Origin: Streptomyces aureocirculatus | GTDB taxonomy: Bacteria > Actinomycetota > Actinomycetes > Streptomycetales > Streptomycetaceae | Length of the DNA stretch: 64,000 nucleotides | NCBI RefSeq assembly: GCF_000720475.1 | Contig: NZ_JOAP01000027.1 | Span: 1 to 64,000 of the forward strand | Direction of reading: 5' to 3' | Shown here: positions 37,267-45,622 of the stretch, piece after piece | Numbering within the stretch: position 1 is the first letter of the stretch | Layout of the letters: every line of letters begins with the position of its first letter | Notes under the pieces: model-generated | What the model saw: the letters and a program-made list of their open reading frames with translations, nothing else | What the model was told of the DNA's origin: nothing | Database searches by the model: none | Made by a program: the position numbers and the translations under genes

Positions 37267-38061
37267 GTGCTCGAATTCTTTGTGCTCGGACGCCTTGAGG
37301 CCCGCTCCGGCCACGGCGGGACCACCCTGCGCGGAAGCTTCCAGCGCAGCCTCCTGCTGACCCTGCTCGTCAGCGAAGGACGGATGGTCTCGTCGGAGGC
37401 CCTGGTCCAGGAGGTGTGGGGGGAGGCCCTGCCGGGCGGTGTGGGCAACGCCCTGCAGGCGCACGTCAGCCGGCTGCGCAAGAAGCTCGACGCCCTGGAG
37501 CCCGAGCGGACCCGCACCCGCCTGGTGGGCGACCCGCACGGTTACCAACTCCTCCTCGACGGCGCCACCCTGGACGCGGGCGTCTTCGCCCGCTCGGTGC
37601 GCGAGGCCCGCGCCGCCGTGCCGGAATCGCCCCACCACGCCCGCGACACCCTGCGCGCGGCCCTGCGCCGCTGGCGTGGTCCGGCCCTCACCGACGTGGG
37701 CGGGGTGCTGTGCCGCTCGGCCGCGGCACGCTACGACGAGAACCGCATCCAGGCCCTCGAACTGCTCTTCGACAGTGAGCTCGCGCTCGGCAACCACACC
37801 CACATCCTCGGCGAACTGCGCGAGGCCTGCGCCGGGAACCCGCTGCGCGAGCGCTTCTGCGAGCAGCTCATGCTCGCCCTGTACCGCTCGGGCCGCCAGG
37901 CCGAGGCCCTGGAGACCTACCGGCAGCTCCGGTCGAGGCTGACCGAGGAGCTCGGCATCGAGCCCTCGCCCCTGCTGCGCCGGACCGAGCGGGCCATCCT
38001 GCGGCACGACCCGCTGCTCGCGCCGCCCGGTCCGGGCGCGCCGGTGCCGTTCGTCGCCTGA
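37267..38061 (+). CDS. SARP-family pathway-specific activator
   Basis: 264-residue Streptomyces antibiotic regulatory protein. It consists of an N-terminal OmpR-type winged helix (about 1-95; RSLLLTLLVSEGRMVSSEALVQEVWG, LQAHVSRLRKKL) followed by a bacterial transcriptional activation domain (about 100-250; YRSGRQAEALETYRQLRSRL, ELGIEPSPLLRRTERAIL). GTG start. Small SARPs of this kind bind heptamer direct repeats spaced 11 bp next to the -10 of their target promoters; such a site occurs at 39929 upstream of the glycosyltransferase. It probably switches on the sugar and perhaps the aromatic genes. Confidence 0.93.
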   Translation: MLEFFVLGRLEARSGHGGTTLRGSFQRSLLLTLLVSEGRMVSSEALVQEVWGEALPGGVGNALQAHVSRLRKKLDALEPERTRTRLVGDPHGYQLLLDGATLDAGVFARSVREARAAVPESPHHARDTLRAALRRWRGPALTDVGGVLCRSAAARYDENRIQALELLFDSELALGNHTHILGELREACAGNPLRERFCEQLMLALYRSGRQAEALETYRQLRSRLTEELGIEPSPLLRRTERAILRHDPLLAPPGPGAPVPFVA

Positions 38062-38075
38062 CGGGCCCGGCACGG

Positions 38076-38660
38076 TCAGGCGCTGTGCTTGCGGGCCATC
38101 TCGTACGAGGGCAGCAGCCCCTTCGCCAGGGCGTCGGCCAAGAGCGGCGCCGCGGCGTCGCGTGGCGACTGCACCGGCGTGTCGACCGGCCACGGAATGC
38201 CCAGCTCGTCGTCGAGGGCCTGGACGACGTGCTCCCGCTGCGGGGCGTACGTCTCGGAGCACAGGTACAGCATCAGCGCGTCGTCGGTGAGGGCGCAGAA
38301 CGCGTGCCCGAGCCCCTCCTCGATCAGCAGCGCCGAGCGCCCGGTGTCGTCGAGCCGCACCGCCTGCCAGCGGCCGTAGGTGGGCGACCCCGTCCTGATG
38401 TCGACGACGACATCGAACACCGCGCCGCGTACACAGGTGACGTACTTGGCCTGGCCGGGCGGGACGTCGGCGAAGTGGATGCCCCTGACGACCCCCGGCG
38501 CGGACGACGACAGGCTCGACTGGGCCACATCGAAGTGACGTCCCGTCACCTCGGCGAGCAGGTCCGGCCTGAAGTACTCGAGGAAGGCGCCCCGTTCGTC
38601 CGCGTGCACCTGCGGGACGATCTCCCAGGCGCCTTCCAGGGCCAGCGGCCGGATCTCCAT
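38076..38660 (-). CDS. rfbC: dTDP-4-dehydrorhamnose 3,5-epimerase family protein (NovW-like)
   Basis: 194-residue cupin epimerase acting on dTDP-4-keto-6-deoxyhexose. Catalytic His in VVRGIHFADVPPGQAKYV near 61 and the FDVVVDIRTGSPTYGRW segment near 83 are present. AGGAAGGA precedes the ATG. It lies 77 nt downstream of the thymidylyltransferase and in the same operon. In noviose-type pathways the homologue epimerises C3 only; whether this enzyme acts at C3, C5 or both cannot be told. It converges with the SARP gene, with only 14 nt between stops. Confidence 0.9.
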   Translation of the reverse strand: MEIRPLALEGAWEIVPQVHADERGAFLEYFRPDLLAEVTGRHFDVAQSSLSSSAPGVVRGIHFADVPPGQAKYVTCVRGAVFDVVVDIRTGSPTYGRWQAVRLDDTGRSALLIEEGLGHAFCALTDDALMLYLCSETYAPQREHVVQALDDELGIPWPVDTPVQSPRDAAAPLLADALAKGLLPSYEMARKHSA

Positions 38661-38677
38661 GCGTGTCGTCCTTCCTG

Positions 38678-38751
38678 GCGGTCGAAAGCGGGGGCCGCAG
38701 TCGAAAGCGGATGCCGCGGTCAGAGCGGGAGCCGCGGTCAGAGCGGGAGCC
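38678..38751. repeat. Four tandem 18-19-bp repeats at the rfbA/rfbC junction
   Basis: Two GCGGTCGAAAGCGGGGGCC-type units are followed by two identical GCGGTCAGAGCGGGAGCC units. The last unit overlaps the stop codon and last codons of the thymidylyltransferase gene, so the repeat has encroached on coding sequence. Confidence 0.75.
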
Positions 38752-39805
38752 GTACGGAACTGTGGTCGCCGAGTACCAGACGGGTGCTGTTGGGTACCCG
38801 GGGGGCGGCGGTCACCGTGGCGCGGCGGCCGATCAGCGAGGACTGGAGCCGGCCGACGCCCTCGATGGTGGCCTCCGGCAGCACGATGGAGAACTCGATC
38901 TCGCTGTGGGCAACGCGGCAGCCGTCGGAGACGGAGGTGAAGGGGCCGATGTAGGAGTCCGTCAGCTCGCAGTCGGCGCCGATCGCGGCGGGCCCGATGA
39001 TCCGCGAGTTGCGCACCACGGCTCCGCGCGCGACGACCACGCGGCCGACGATCTCGCTGGCCTCGTCCACGTCCCCCTCGATGAGGGGCTCGACCCGCTC
39101 CAGGACCTCCCGGTTGACCTCCAGCATGTCCGCGACGTTCCCGGTGTCCTTCCAGTAGCCGGTGATCTCGGACGAGCGGACCGAACGGCCGTCCTCGATG
39201 AGCCGCTGGATGGCGTCGGTGATCTCCAGCTCCCCGCGCGCGGACGGGGCGAGACCGCTGATCGCCGTGTGGATCGCGGGCGTGAAGAGATAGACACCGA
39301 CGAGCGCCAGGTCGCTCTTGGGGAACTCCGGTTTCTCCACGAGCCGTCGCACCTCGCCGCGGTCGTCGAGCTCGGCCACACCGAAGGCGCTGGGGTCGGA
39401 GACCCGGGTCAACAGGATCTGCGCGTCCGCGGGCTGGCTGCGGAATTGCTCGACGAAGGGAACGATGCCGTCGATGATGAAGTTGTCGCCGAGATACATG
39501 ACGAAGTCGGAGTCACCGAGGAATTCCTGGGCGATGAGCACTCCGTGGGCCAGGCCGCGGGGAGCGTCCTGGCGAATGTAGGTCACGTCGAGACCGAACC
39601 GCGAGCCGTCGCCGACGGCCTCCCTGATCTCCTGTTCCGTGTCACCGACGACCACGCCGACCTCGGTGATCCCGGCCTCGGCGAGGGACTCCAGGCCATA
39701 GAAGAGAACCGGCCGGTTGGCGACGGGAACGAGCTGCTTGGCGGAGGTGTGGGTGATCGGGCGCAGCCGGGTGCCCGACCCCCCGGCCAGAACAAGTCCT
39801 TTCAT
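38738..39805 (-). CDS. rfbA: Glucose-1-phosphate thymidylyltransferase (long form, NovV/StrD-like)
   Basis: Makes dTDP-glucose from glucose-1-phosphate and dTTP, the first step of deoxysugar synthesis. It has 355 residues: nucleotidyltransferase core KGLVLAGGSGTRLRPITH at 2-19, VMYLGDNFI near 103 and VEKPEFPKSD near 155. A C-terminal left-handed beta-helix marks the long antibiotic-pathway form (short RmlA is about 290). Its start lies 235 nt from the divergent glycosyltransferase start, so the SARP-type operator at 39929 could serve both directions. Confidence 0.93.
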   Translation of the reverse strand: MKGLVLAGGSGTRLRPITHTSAKQLVPVANRPVLFYGLESLAEAGITEVGVVVGDTEQEIREAVGDGSRFGLDVTYIRQDAPRGLAHGVLIAQEFLGDSDFVMYLGDNFIIDGIVPFVEQFRSQPADAQILLTRVSDPSAFGVAELDDRGEVRRLVEKPEFPKSDLALVGVYLFTPAIHTAISGLAPSARGELEITDAIQRLIEDGRSVRSSEITGYWKDTGNVADMLEVNREVLERVEPLIEGDVDEASEIVGRVVVARGAVVRNSRIIGPAAIGADCELTDSYIGPFTSVSDGCRVAHSEIEFSIVLPEATIEGVGRLQSSLIGRRATVTAAPRVPNSTRLVLGDHSSVRLPL

Positions 39806-39928
39806 GGGAACTCCTGTACTCGGCACGGCGCCCGGAAAGAGGCGTGCCACCCGGAATCAGGTGGTGTCCCCAACATGGGGCATGCCGCTGATGGTCGACT
39901 GACGCGTCCCGAACACTTCGGGAACACC

Positions 39929-39974
39929 TCGCTGACAACTCGCCGACAACTCGCTGACGGACCTGACTTACTAT
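39929..39974 (+). promoter_or_regulatory. Candidate SARP operator and promoter of the glycosyltransferase operon
   Basis: Three heptamers TCGCTGA, TCGCCGA and TCGCTGA begin at 39929, 39940 and 39951, exactly 11 bp apart, each followed by CAAC or GGAC. A -10-like TACTAT sits at 39969-39974. Heptamers 11 bp apart just upstream of the -10 are the known architecture for OmpR-type SARP binding, and a SARP gene lies 2 kb away. Transcription would start about 60 nt before the glycosyltransferase ATG. Confidence 0.7.
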
Positions 39975-40040
39975 CCGCAAGGCAATGGACCCGCCTTTGC
40001 CTGCATGCGGAAATGGAGGACCAGAAGGGAGACAGAAATC

Positions 40041-41174
40041 ATGAGGATTCTTTTTGCGACGACCCCGGGGATCGGTCATTCCTTTCCCACCGTGCCGCTC
40101 GCCTGGGCGCTGCGTCTCGCCGGTCACGAGGTGCTGTACGCCACCGGCGGCGACGCGCTCGCGATCCGTGACGCGGGGCTGCCCGTCGAGGACGTGTGCC
40201 CCGGCCAGACCGTGGTCAGCATGGTCCAGGAGACCTTCGCGGCACGCCCCGACCTCGCGGCCGATTACGCGGAGGTGGACCACTCGTCCTTCGAGTCCAC
40301 CCAGCGCTTCTACGCCGTGCTGCTCAACCAGCAGACGGCCATGATGGACCGCTATGTGTCCGTCGCGCAGGAGTGGAAGCCCGACGCGGTGGTCTTCTCC
40401 TCCCTCGGCATCGGCGGTCTGCTGGCCGCGGGCAAGGTCGGTGTCCCCGCCTTCGAGCACGGCTACGGCTTCGTGCACACCGGCCGCTACACCCGTGACC
40501 TGCGCGAGTGGAACGCCGAGTGCTTCGAGCGGCACGACGCCGAACTGCCCGAGGTCCTGCACACCATCGACATCGCCCCACCGAGCGTCGCGGGCGGCAG
40601 CGCGGGCTGGCCGCTGCGCCATCTGCCCTACAACGGCGGCGGTGTGGTGCCGGAGTGGCTGCACACGCCGTCCGGGCGGCCGCGGATCACGGTGACCCTC
40701 GGCACCACGGCGCCCGGCTTCGGCGGGCTCGGCCCGCTCGACCGGGTCATCGAGCTTGCCGCGGGCACGGACGCCGAGTTCGTGCTCGCGCTCGGTGACA
40801 TCGACACCTCCTCGCTGCCGAAGCTCCCCGACAACGCCCGCCTGGCCGGCTGGGTCCCGCTCGGCCTGCTGCTCGACAAGAGCGCGGGGCTCATCCACCA
40901 CGGCGGCTCCGGCACCACACTGGCCGCCCTCGAAGCGGGCCTGCCGCAGATCCTCATGCCCGACCAGGGCGAGCGCGCGGAGAGCGCCGAGCGGGTCGCG
41001 GCCCGGGGCGCGGGACTGAACGTACGCCACGACGAGATCTCCGAGGAGCACATCGCCGCGCTCCTGAACGACGACGCGCTGCGGAAGTCCGCCACGGAGG
41101 TCCGCGAGGAGATCCACGCCATGCCGCTGCCGGCCGCGGTCGCGGAACGCCTGGTCACCACCGTCAAGGGCTGA
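40041..41174 (+). CDS. GT1-family glycosyltransferase
   Basis: 377-residue GT-B enzyme transferring a deoxysugar from its dTDP donor to an aglycone. It has N-terminal ILFATTPGIGHSFPTVPLAW and the C-terminal donor-binding region with GWVPLGLLLDKSAGLIHHGG near 280 and SGTTLAALEAGLPQILMPDQ near 298. Its length is like NovM-type aglycone glycosyltransferases. It heads the plus operon of dTDP-sugar genes behind the candidate SARP operator. It is the only glycosyltransferase in the window, suggesting a single sugar unit unless others lie outside. Confidence 0.92.
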   Translation: MRILFATTPGIGHSFPTVPLAWALRLAGHEVLYATGGDALAIRDAGLPVEDVCPGQTVVSMVQETFAARPDLAADYAEVDHSSFESTQRFYAVLLNQQTAMMDRYVSVAQEWKPDAVVFSSLGIGGLLAAGKVGVPAFEHGYGFVHTGRYTRDLREWNAECFERHDAELPEVLHTIDIAPPSVAGGSAGWPLRHLPYNGGGVVPEWLHTPSGRPRITVTLGTTAPGFGGLGPLDRVIELAAGTDAEFVLALGDIDTSSLPKLPDNARLAGWVPLGLLLDKSAGLIHHGGSGTTLAALEAGLPQILMPDQGERAESAERVAARGAGLNVRHDEISEEHIAALLNDDALRKSATEVREEIHAMPLPAAVAERLVTTVKG

Positions 41175-41250
41175 ACGGCCCGCGACCGCCAGGAACCGTC
41201 CGGCCGGCACCCGGCCGGCACACCACCGACCGATCTGAGAGCGGTAGACC

Positions 41251-42234
41251 ATGCGCATTCTCGTCACCGGCGGCGCGGGCTTCATCGGCTCCGAGTTCGT
41301 GCGCGGGCTCCTGTCCCGCCGCACGGACCAGGTGACCGTGCTCGACGCCCTCACCTACTCGGGCGATCAGGCCAATCTGGCGCCGGTCGCACACCTGCCC
41401 GCCTACGGCTTCGTCCGGGCCGACATCCGCGACGCCGACGCCGTCGACCGGATCATGCCCGGCCACGACGCCGTCGTCCACTTCGCGGCCGAGTCGCACG
41501 TCGACCGGTCGATCACCAGTGCCACGCCCTTCGTCACCACGAACGTGCACGGCACCCAGGTACTCCTGGACGCCGCGCTCAAGCACGGCGTGGGCAGGTT
41601 CGTCCATGTCTCCACGGACGAGGTGTACGGCTCCATCGACAGCGGCGCGTGGTCGGAGGACCAGGTGCTCGACCCCAGTTCGCCGTACTCGGCGTCCAAG
41701 GCGGCATCCGACCTGCTCGCGCTCTCCTACCACCGCACGCACGGCCTGGACGTGGTGATCACCCGCTGCTCCAACAACTACGGCCCCTACCAGTACTGGG
41801 AGAAGCTGATCCCGCTGTTCGTGACCCGATTGCTGCGGGGCAAGCAGGTGCCGCTGTACGGCAAGGGCGACAACGTCCGGGAGTGGCTGCACGTCACCGA
41901 CCACTGCCGGGGCGTCGAACTCGCCCTGGACAAGGGCCGTTCCGGGGAGATCTACCACATCGGCGGCGGCACCGAACTGTCCAACGCCGAACTCGTCGAC
42001 CGGCTCCTCGACGCCTGCGGCCGGGACTGGAACGCGGTGCGCAGGGTGCCGGACCGCAAGGGCCACGACCACCGCTACGCCCTGTCCATCGACAAGATCC
42101 GCGACGAGCTCGGCTACACCCCGCGCGTGGCCTTCGACGAGGGCCTCGCGGAGACCGTCGCCTGGTACCGGGACAACCCGCACTGGTGGCAGTCCCGCGG
42201 CGGCACACCCGAGAAGGTCGTGGTCGGTGCCTGA
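41251..42234 (+). CDS. rfbB: dTDP-glucose 4,6-dehydratase
   Basis: 327-residue extended SDR converting dTDP-glucose to dTDP-4-keto-6-deoxyglucose. It has the NAD motif VTGGAGFIGSEFV at 5-17, the HVSTDEVYGSI segment near 118 with the catalytic acid pair and the YSASKAASD catalytic Tyr/Lys near 145. Its stop codon shares one base with the ATG of the following reductase (TGATG), indicating translational coupling. Equivalent to NovT in noviose biosynthesis. Confidence 0.95.
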   Translation: MRILVTGGAGFIGSEFVRGLLSRRTDQVTVLDALTYSGDQANLAPVAHLPAYGFVRADIRDADAVDRIMPGHDAVVHFAAESHVDRSITSATPFVTTNVHGTQVLLDAALKHGVGRFVHVSTDEVYGSIDSGAWSEDQVLDPSSPYSASKAASDLLALSYHRTHGLDVVITRCSNNYGPYQYWEKLIPLFVTRLLRGKQVPLYGKGDNVREWLHVTDHCRGVELALDKGRSGEIYHIGGGTELSNAELVDRLLDACGRDWNAVRRVPDRKGHDHRYALSIDKIRDELGYTPRVAFDEGLAETVAWYRDNPHWWQSRGGTPEKVVVGA

Positions 42235-43205
42235 TGTGTGCCGCGCACTGGCTGGTGACGGGGGCCGCGGGCATGCTCGCCCGTGAGGTGCTCACCGTCC
42301 TGGCACAGGACCCGACCGCCCGGGTGACCGGCGCGACGCGGGCGGCGCTCGACATCACCGACTCACCGGCGGTGTGGGCCCGGGTCGCCGAGCACGACAT
42401 CGTCGTCAACACCGCGGCGTGGACGGACGTCGACCTCGCCGAGACCCACGAGGCCGAGGCCCTCGCGGTCAACGGCGAGGCGGTCGGCGACCTGGCAGCC
42501 GCCTGCGCGGCCGCCGCCGTCCCCCTGATCCATGTCTCGACGGACTACGTGTTCGCGGGACGGAGCACGTTCCCGTACGCGGAGTACGCAGCCACCGGAC
42601 CGCTCAACGCCTACGGCCGCAGCAAGCTCGCCGGTGAGCGGGCGGTGGCCCGGGTGCTGCCCGACACGGGGTACGTGGTGCGCACCTGCTGGCTGTACAG
42701 CTTGCACGGCACGAACTTCGCCAAGAAGATCCTGCACCGGCTCGCCACCGAGGACACCGTCCAGGTGGTCGACGACCAGTACGGGCAGCCGACGTGCGCC
42801 AGGGCGCTCGCGGTACGCCTCGTCGAGCTCGGCCGGCGGGCGCTCGGCCACCGCGCCGCGGCCGGGATCTACCACGGCTCCGCCGCCGGGCGGACGACCT
42901 GGTTCGGGTTCGCCCGGGCCCTGCTCGCCCGCCTCGGCATCGACCCCGCACGCGTCCGCCCCTGCGCCACCGCGGACTTTCCCACCCCGGCCGTCCGGCC
43001 CCCGTACGCGGTGCTCGGACAGGACCGCTGGGCGCTGGCCGGCCTCGCGCCGCTCGCGCACTGGCAGGACATGCTCCGCGAAGCCCTGCCGCCCGGCCCC
43101 GACCAGGGGCCGGAGAACGCCTTCACCCGTCTCGTCCGCTCCGCCGGGCACTCAGACGCCCGGCCGCCCGGCGGGCCGACACCCCTGCGAAAGGTTGGAA
43201 CATGA
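42234..43205 (+). CDS. rfbD: dTDP-4-dehydrorhamnose reductase (RmlD/NovS-like 4-ketoreductase)
   Basis: 323-residue SDR reducing the 4-keto group of the dTDP-sugar. It shows a slightly altered dinucleotide motif VTGAAGMLAREVL, NTAAWTDVDLAETHEAEALAVN near 60, HVSTDYVFAG near 98 and the YGRSKLAGE catalytic Tyr/Lys near 124. The final 40 residues are Pro-rich and extend beyond typical RmlD. The gene overlaps the preceding dehydratase by one base and the following methyltransferase by four (ATGA). Confidence 0.92.
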   Translation: MCAAHWLVTGAAGMLAREVLTVLAQDPTARVTGATRAALDITDSPAVWARVAEHDIVVNTAAWTDVDLAETHEAEALAVNGEAVGDLAAACAAAAVPLIHVSTDYVFAGRSTFPYAEYAATGPLNAYGRSKLAGERAVARVLPDTGYVVRTCWLYSLHGTNFAKKILHRLATEDTVQVVDDQYGQPTCARALAVRLVELGRRALGHRAAAGIYHGSAAGRTTWFGFARALLARLGIDPARVRPCATADFPTPAVRPPYAVLGQDRWALAGLAPLAHWQDMLREALPPGPDQGPENAFTRLVRSAGHSDARPPGGPTPLRKVGT

Positions 43206-44473
43206 GCGAGGAATCAAGGGACCCCGCGCGGCCGGTCGAGGCCTGCCGGGTGTGCGGCGGAGCCGACTGGCAGGAGGTCGTCTCCTTCGGCGCGCTGCCG
43301 CTCGCCAACAGCTACCTCGACCCGGCCGACTCCTTCGACGACGAGCCCCGCCATCCGCTCGGTGTCGTCTCCTGCCGCTCCTGCCGGCTGATGTCGCTGA
43401 CCCACACCGTCGACCCGGAGGTGCTGTACCGCACGTACTTCTACGTCACATCCGACTCGGACACCATCACCCGGCACATGCGGACGATCGCGGAGCTGTG
43501 CGTCGAGCGGTTCGCAATCCCCCAAGGCGGCTTCGTCGTCGAGATGGGCAGCAACACCGGCCAGCAGCTCGCCGCCTTCCGTGACCTGGGCATGGAGATC
43601 CTGGGCGTCGACCCGGCGCGCAGCCTCGCGGCGCTCGCCACCGAGCACGGCATCGAGACGCTGCCCGACTTCTTCTCCGCGGCGACCGCCGCGCGGGTGG
43701 CGAAGGAGTACGGCCGCGCCCGGCTCGTCCTCGGCCGCCATGTGTTCGCGCACATCGACGATGTCGGCGACATCGCCCGTGGCGTACGCGAACTCCTCGA
43801 ACCGGAGGGCGTGTTCGCGATCGAGGTGCCGTACGCCCTCGACATGCTGGAGCACAACGAGTTCGACACGATCTACCACGAGCACCTCTCGTACTACGCG
43901 GTGAGCACGCTGGCGACCCTGTTCGAGCGGCACGGCATGCGGGTCGTGGACGTGGAGCGCGCGGCCGTGCACGGCGGTTCGATCGTCGTCTTCGCCTGCC
44001 GTGACGACTCCCCCTGGGAGCAGCGGCCCGCGGTGGCCGAACTCCAGCGCCTGGAGCGTGCTTCGGGCTTCTTCGACGACGACACGTACACCGCCTTCGC
44101 GGGGCGGGTGGAACACATCCGCGAGACGCTGCCGCCGCTGGTGCGGGGCCTGGTCGCCGACGGCAAGCGCGTCGCGGGCTACGGCGCCCCCGCCAAGGGC
44201 AACACCCTGCTCGGCGTGTGCGGCCTCGGCTCCGACGACCTGGAGTTCTGCATCGACACCACCGACCTGAAGCAGGGCAAGCTGCAGCCGGGCGCCCACA
44301 TCCCGATCCACTCCCCCGCGTACGGCGCGCAGCACCCGCCGGACGTCTATCTGCTGCTGGCCTGGAACTACGCGGAGGAGATCCTGCGCAAGGAGCGCGC
44401 GTTCCTGGAGAACGGGGGCCGGTTCATCGTGCCCGTGCCCGAGCCGAGGATCGTCTCCGCCAAGGACCTGTGA
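43202..44473 (+). CDS. dTDP-sugar C-methyltransferase (NovU/TylC3-like)
   Basis: 423-residue SAM-dependent enzyme placing a methyl branch on a dTDP-4-keto-hexose. It has an N-terminal zinc-binding putative methyltransferase domain with Cys pairs CRVC (15-18) and CRSC (about 58-61). The SAM fold has FVVEMGSNTGQQL near 112. The family's catalytic HEHLSYY motif near 223 is preceded by FDTIY. A C-terminal alpha/beta domain follows. With the other four genes it completes the NovTUVWS set for a 5-C- or 3-C-methyl-6-deoxyhexose; which carbon is methylated cannot be read from sequence. Last gene of the operon. Confidence 0.9.
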   Translation: MSEESRDPARPVEACRVCGGADWQEVVSFGALPLANSYLDPADSFDDEPRHPLGVVSCRSCRLMSLTHTVDPEVLYRTYFYVTSDSDTITRHMRTIAELCVERFAIPQGGFVVEMGSNTGQQLAAFRDLGMEILGVDPARSLAALATEHGIETLPDFFSAATAARVAKEYGRARLVLGRHVFAHIDDVGDIARGVRELLEPEGVFAIEVPYALDMLEHNEFDTIYHEHLSYYAVSTLATLFERHGMRVVDVERAAVHGGSIVVFACRDDSPWEQRPAVAELQRLERASGFFDDDTYTAFAGRVEHIRETLPPLVRGLVADGKRVAGYGAPAKGNTLLGVCGLGSDDLEFCIDTTDLKQGKLQPGAHIPIHSPAYGAQHPPDVYLLLAWNYAEEILRKERAFLENGGRFIVPVPEPRIVSAKDL

Positions 44474-44491
44474 GCCCCTCGCCCACAGGAC

Positions 44492-44528
44492 AGGGCTGCC
44501 CACCCCGCGCCCGGGGGTGGGCAGCCCT
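44492..44528. terminator. Terminator after the sugar operon
   Basis: AGGGCTGCCCACCCC and GGGGTGGGCAGCCCT form a 14-15-bp stem around a short GC-rich loop, 18 nt after the methyltransferase stop and between convergent operons. Confidence 0.88.
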
Positions 44529-44565
44529 CGTACGTTGCGGGCAGGAGTTCGCGGCGGGCGTGCGT

Positions 44566-44608
44566 GTGCCCCCGCCTCGCCGCACGGAACGCGGCGGGAC
44601 GGGGGCAC
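44566..44608. terminator. Second hairpin between the convergent operons
   Basis: GTGCCCCCG pairs with CGGGGGCAC and an inner GCCGC with GCGGC, interrupted by small asymmetric loops. It is placed 13 nt beyond the KASIII 2 stop on the minus strand and probably terminates that operon. A GCCCTA/TAGGGC palindrome overlaps that stop codon. Confidence 0.65.
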
Positions 44609-44620
44609 GGGCCCTACCGG

Positions 44621-45622
44621 CTAGGGCAGTTCCACCACCTGGGCCGCGTACAGCAGGCCCGCCCCGAAGCCGACCAGGAGGGCGCGGCTGCCGGTGGGGA
44701 GTGAGCCCAGGGACAGGACGCTCTCCATGGCCATGGGGATGGAGGCGGCCGAGGTGTTGCCGAGGGTGACGATCTCGCGGGCCACGACCACGTCGTCGGG
44801 CAGGCCGAGGTCCTTCACCATGCCGTCGATGATGCGGAGGTTGGCCTGGTGCGGGATGAACGCGTCGAGGTCGGCGGGGCGCAGTCCTGCCAGGTCGAGG
44901 GCCCTGCGGGCGGTGTCGGGCACGCTGTGCACGGCCCAGCGGAAGACCTTGGGCCCGTCCATCCGCATCGTCGGCCACGGGTGCGGGGCGTCGCGGACGG
45001 CGAGCCAGGACCTGTTGTGCGCGAGCAGCCCGGCCTTCTCGCCCTCCGCGCCCCAGGCGACGGGGCCGATGCCGGGCCGGTCGGACGCGCCGACGACCAC
45101 GGCGCCCGCGCCGTCCCCGAACAGGAAGGCCGTGCCCCGGTCGTGCGGGTCGATGATGTCGCTCATGCGCTCCGCGCCGACGACGAGCACGTGCCGGGCG
45201 GCGCCGGAGCGCACGAGGGCGTCGGCCACGCCCAGGGTGTAGGAGAAGCCCGCGCAGGCGGCGCCGGTGTCCATGGCACCGGAGTTGCGGGCGCCCACGA
45301 GGTGGGCGACGCGCGGGGCGGCCGGGGGTGACTGCTGGAGGTTGGACATGGAGGCGAGCAGCACCATGTCCACGCCGTCCGCGTCCACCCCGGCGGCGGC
45401 CAGGGCCTTCTGGCAGGCTTCGGCCGCCATCGTCACGATGGTCTCGTCGGGGCCCGCGTGGCGGCGGCTCGTGATGCCGGTGCGCCGGGTGATCCACTCG
45501 TCGGTGGAGTCGATGGCGCGGGCGATCACGGCGTTGTCCACGACGCGGGTCGGCCGGTAGGAGCCCACCCCCAGGATGCGGGAGCCGGGGCTCGGGTCGG
45601 CGACGCGCAGCGGCCGGTTCAC
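44621..45622 (-). CDS. Beta-ketoacyl-ACP synthase III-like enzyme 2 (canonical triad)
   Basis: 333-residue FabH-type enzyme with triad Cys123 (DTGAACAGFSYTL), His258 (FIPHQANLRI) and Asn289 (TLGNTSAASIP), all in canonical contexts, so Claisen condensation or acyl transfer is chemically possible. The GTG start overlaps the stop of the fatty-acyl-AMP ligase by four bases (GTGA), so the two are made together. That suggests the ligase supplies the acyl group this enzyme uses. It ends the seven-gene minus operon. The other KASIII at 33985 differs in the His context, so the two probably use different substrates. Confidence 0.88.
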   Translation of the reverse strand: MNRPLRVADPSPGSRILGVGSYRPTRVVDNAVIARAIDSTDEWITRRTGITSRRHAGPDETIVTMAAEACQKALAAAGVDADGVDMVLLASMSNLQQSPPAAPRVAHLVGARNSGAMDTGAACAGFSYTLGVADALVRSGAARHVLVVGAERMSDIIDPHDRGTAFLFGDGAGAVVVGASDRPGIGPVAWGAEGEKAGLLAHNRSWLAVRDAPHPWPTMRMDGPKVFRWAVHSVPDTARRALDLAGLRPADLDAFIPHQANLRIIDGMVKDLGLPDDVVVAREIVTLGNTSAASIPMAMESVLSLGSLPTGSRALLVGFGAGLLYAAQVVELP

